NCBI GenBank assembly: GCA_013336205.1
Contig: JAAXUD010000123.1
Location: 1-7,457, forward strand
DNA length: 7,457 nucleotides
Source of the DNA: Lentimicrobium sp.
GTDB lineage: Bacteria; Bacteroidota; Bacteroidia; Bacteroidales; Lentimicrobiaceae
Direction: 5' to 3'
This document shows positions 6,235 through 7,457 of the stretch, piece after piece (position 1 is the stretch's first letter; each line of letters opens with the position of its first letter). Below the pieces are notes generated by a model. It saw nothing but the letters and a program-made list of their open reading frames with translations, was not told the origin of the DNA and made no database searches. A program made the translations under genes and the position numbers.

Positions 6235-7457
6235 ATTTTACTTCTTAAAACAAGCCAGGGATTATTCAGATTTCTGGCTTCTGTTATAAATATTCCGGAA
6301 TAAGATTCAGCGAGTTGAACTTCATATTCGCCTGGCGCTTGTACCGGAATACTTTTTATCAGCTGACCTTCCAGTGTGTATAAATTCAGCTGCCAGCTAC
6401 CAGGTCTGTTGATCCTGATTTTGATTGTTCCATTTGATGGATTCGGTGAAATTATGAAACTGTTATTATCAGGCTTTAAATCCTCAAATCCAGCCGGACC
6501 CGGAGGTGTGCCCCTGAACAAGGTAATTCCTCCGCTATAATTACCAATTGCCAATTCGGGATAACCGTCATTATTAAGATCGGCCATGGCCGGTGCTGTG
6601 CGTATACCCTCTGAAATGTACATAAAATGAGGGTCACTCAATTCAAAATCCTGATTTTCATTGCTGGTTATATTTTTATAATATTTGATCAGCCCCGATT
6701 CAGAGCCTGCAAACAGCCGCAATTGATCTCCATTTGATTTAATAAAACATGGAACACTGTGTCCGGTGTAGGAAACAGCCGGGTCGGTTACATTTACCCC
6801 GCCAAAAAAATCAGTTACCAATCTATAGGCAGGCTGTTGAGCGGTTCCTGTATTTTCGAAATACGTTAATTTACCATTGATCGATCCCGATACCAGATCC
6901 GTTAAACCATCGTCGTTAATATCAACAAAAGCCGGGGTACTAAATCCCTGAACACCAAGATCCTGATACTCCGGAACCGGATCGGCAAAAACCGGCACAC
7001 TGCCTGGTCCGGCACTATTCGTAAACATCAGGAAATCACCCTCACTGTTACCCACTATCATATCCTGATCTCCATCCGCATCCAGATCATCAAATGCCGG
7101 GTAAACACCGATTAAATTTTGTTGAGACAACCGTCCAAAATCATCGTCGGCTAACTCAAAAGATGGAGATTCAGCAGTTCCGTTATTAAGGTAAAGATGA
7201 AGTCGTCCGGTATAATAGCACTTTAACTGTCCGAATGTATTGATAATACAGGTATCAAACAATCCGTAATTACCCGCCACAAGGTCGGTAAGTCCATCGC
7301 CATTAACATCTGTAAAAACAGGATATGCACCCAACCCAAGATCAATCATACCCTCCTGCAAAAACGACTTTGTAGCAAGGATGCAATCCGACAAGCCTGC
7401 CCCTGAGTTACAGCCATTGTATAACCAAACACTTTCAATGCCTTCTGATTTAACCAG
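6219..7457 (-). CDS. FG-GAP/VCBS-repeat surface protein with T9SS sorting domain, 5' end missing
   Basis: The frame is open to the right edge, so 412 C-terminal residues are visible and the true start lies outside. A beta-propeller-like array has calcium-loop motifs DVNGDGLTD (50-58), DLDADGDQD (124-132), DINDDGLTD (179-187) and DLNNDGYPE (293-301), each followed by a hydrophobic-Gly strand such as LVAGNY. A unit near 237-255 keeps the strand (LFAGSESG) but has lost the acidic loop, giving spacing of about 55-74 residues. ENTGT-like strands lie between units. Residues 334-412 form a type A T9SS C-terminal domain: ISPNPSNG (336-343), LYTLEGQLIKS (359-369), SGIF (387-390) and a basic VLRSKIVIIR end. 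Family knowledge predicts export across the outer membrane with cleavage of this domain. Cysteines at 16, 25, 70 and 80 could form disulphides. Ligand and function are unknown. Confidence 0.9.
   Translation of the reverse strand: MVKSEGIESVWLYNGCNSGAGLSDCILATKSFLQEGMIDLGLGAYPVFTDVNGDGLTDLVAGNYGLFDTCIINTFGQLKCYYTGRLHLYLNNGTAESPSFELADDDFGRLSQQNLIGVYPAFDDLDADGDQDMIVGNSEGDFLMFTNSAGPGSVPVFADPVPEYQDLGVQGFSTPAFVDINDDGLTDLVSGSINGKLTYFENTGTAQQPAYRLVTDFFGGVNVTDPAVSYTGHSVPCFIKSNGDQLRLFAGSESGLIKYYKNITSNENQDFELSDPHFMYISEGIRTAPAMADLNNDGYPELAIGNYSGGITLFRGTPPGPAGFEDLKPDNNSFIISPNPSNGTIKIRINRPGSWQLNLYTLEGQLIKSIPVQAPGEYEVQLAESYSGIFITEARNLNNPWLVLRSKIVIIR

Noticed and set aside
7392..7394. TTG as the start of the FG-GAP protein on the minus strand
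   Set aside because: The frame continues without a stop for 21 more codons to the window edge with matching surface-protein composition, so the gene is truncated by the window.

Overview
The window looks like an ordinary chromosomal stretch of a Bacteroidota genome, probably Bacteroidales-like and of moderate GC content. Three things point there. The last gene carries a type IX secretion (T9SS) C-terminal sorting domain, which is known only from this phylum. Most starts lack a Shine-Dalgarno sequence. The best promoter-like site resembles the TAnnTTTG -7 box of the phylum. No mobile element, CRISPR array, RNA gene or defence island was found.

Layout, left to right: (1) the last 32 codons of dihydrolipoamide dehydrogenase (lpdA); (2) a short spacer built largely of tandem heptamers plus an inverted repeat; (3) rmlC, the dTDP-rhamnose epimerase, closed by a strong Rho-independent terminator; (4) a secreted or membrane-anchored MltD-like lytic transglycosylase; (5) uvrA, the damage-recognition ATPase of nucleotide excision repair; (6) a LOG-family nucleotide phosphoribohydrolase, preceded by a perfect 9-bp-arm palindrome abutting a -7-like box; (7) a small cytoplasmic retropepsin-like protein with DTS in place of the usual DTG; (8) on the opposite strand, running off the right edge, a large FG-GAP/VCBS-repeat surface protein with a T9SS sorting domain. 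Its stop codon overlaps the end of the retropepsin gene by 11 bp.

The genes do not form one pathway. They read as mostly single-gene units (central metabolism, envelope sugar synthesis, peptidoglycan remodelling, DNA repair, nucleotide metabolism, cell surface) separated by hairpins or promoter-like sites. The LOG and retropepsin genes may be partly co-transcribed. I found no convincing new multi-gene system. The points most worth a second look are the heptamer-built spacer, the palindromic operator candidate before the LOG gene, the DTS retropepsin variant, the missing first cysteine pair in UvrA, and the hairpin spanning the two overlapping convergent stop codons.
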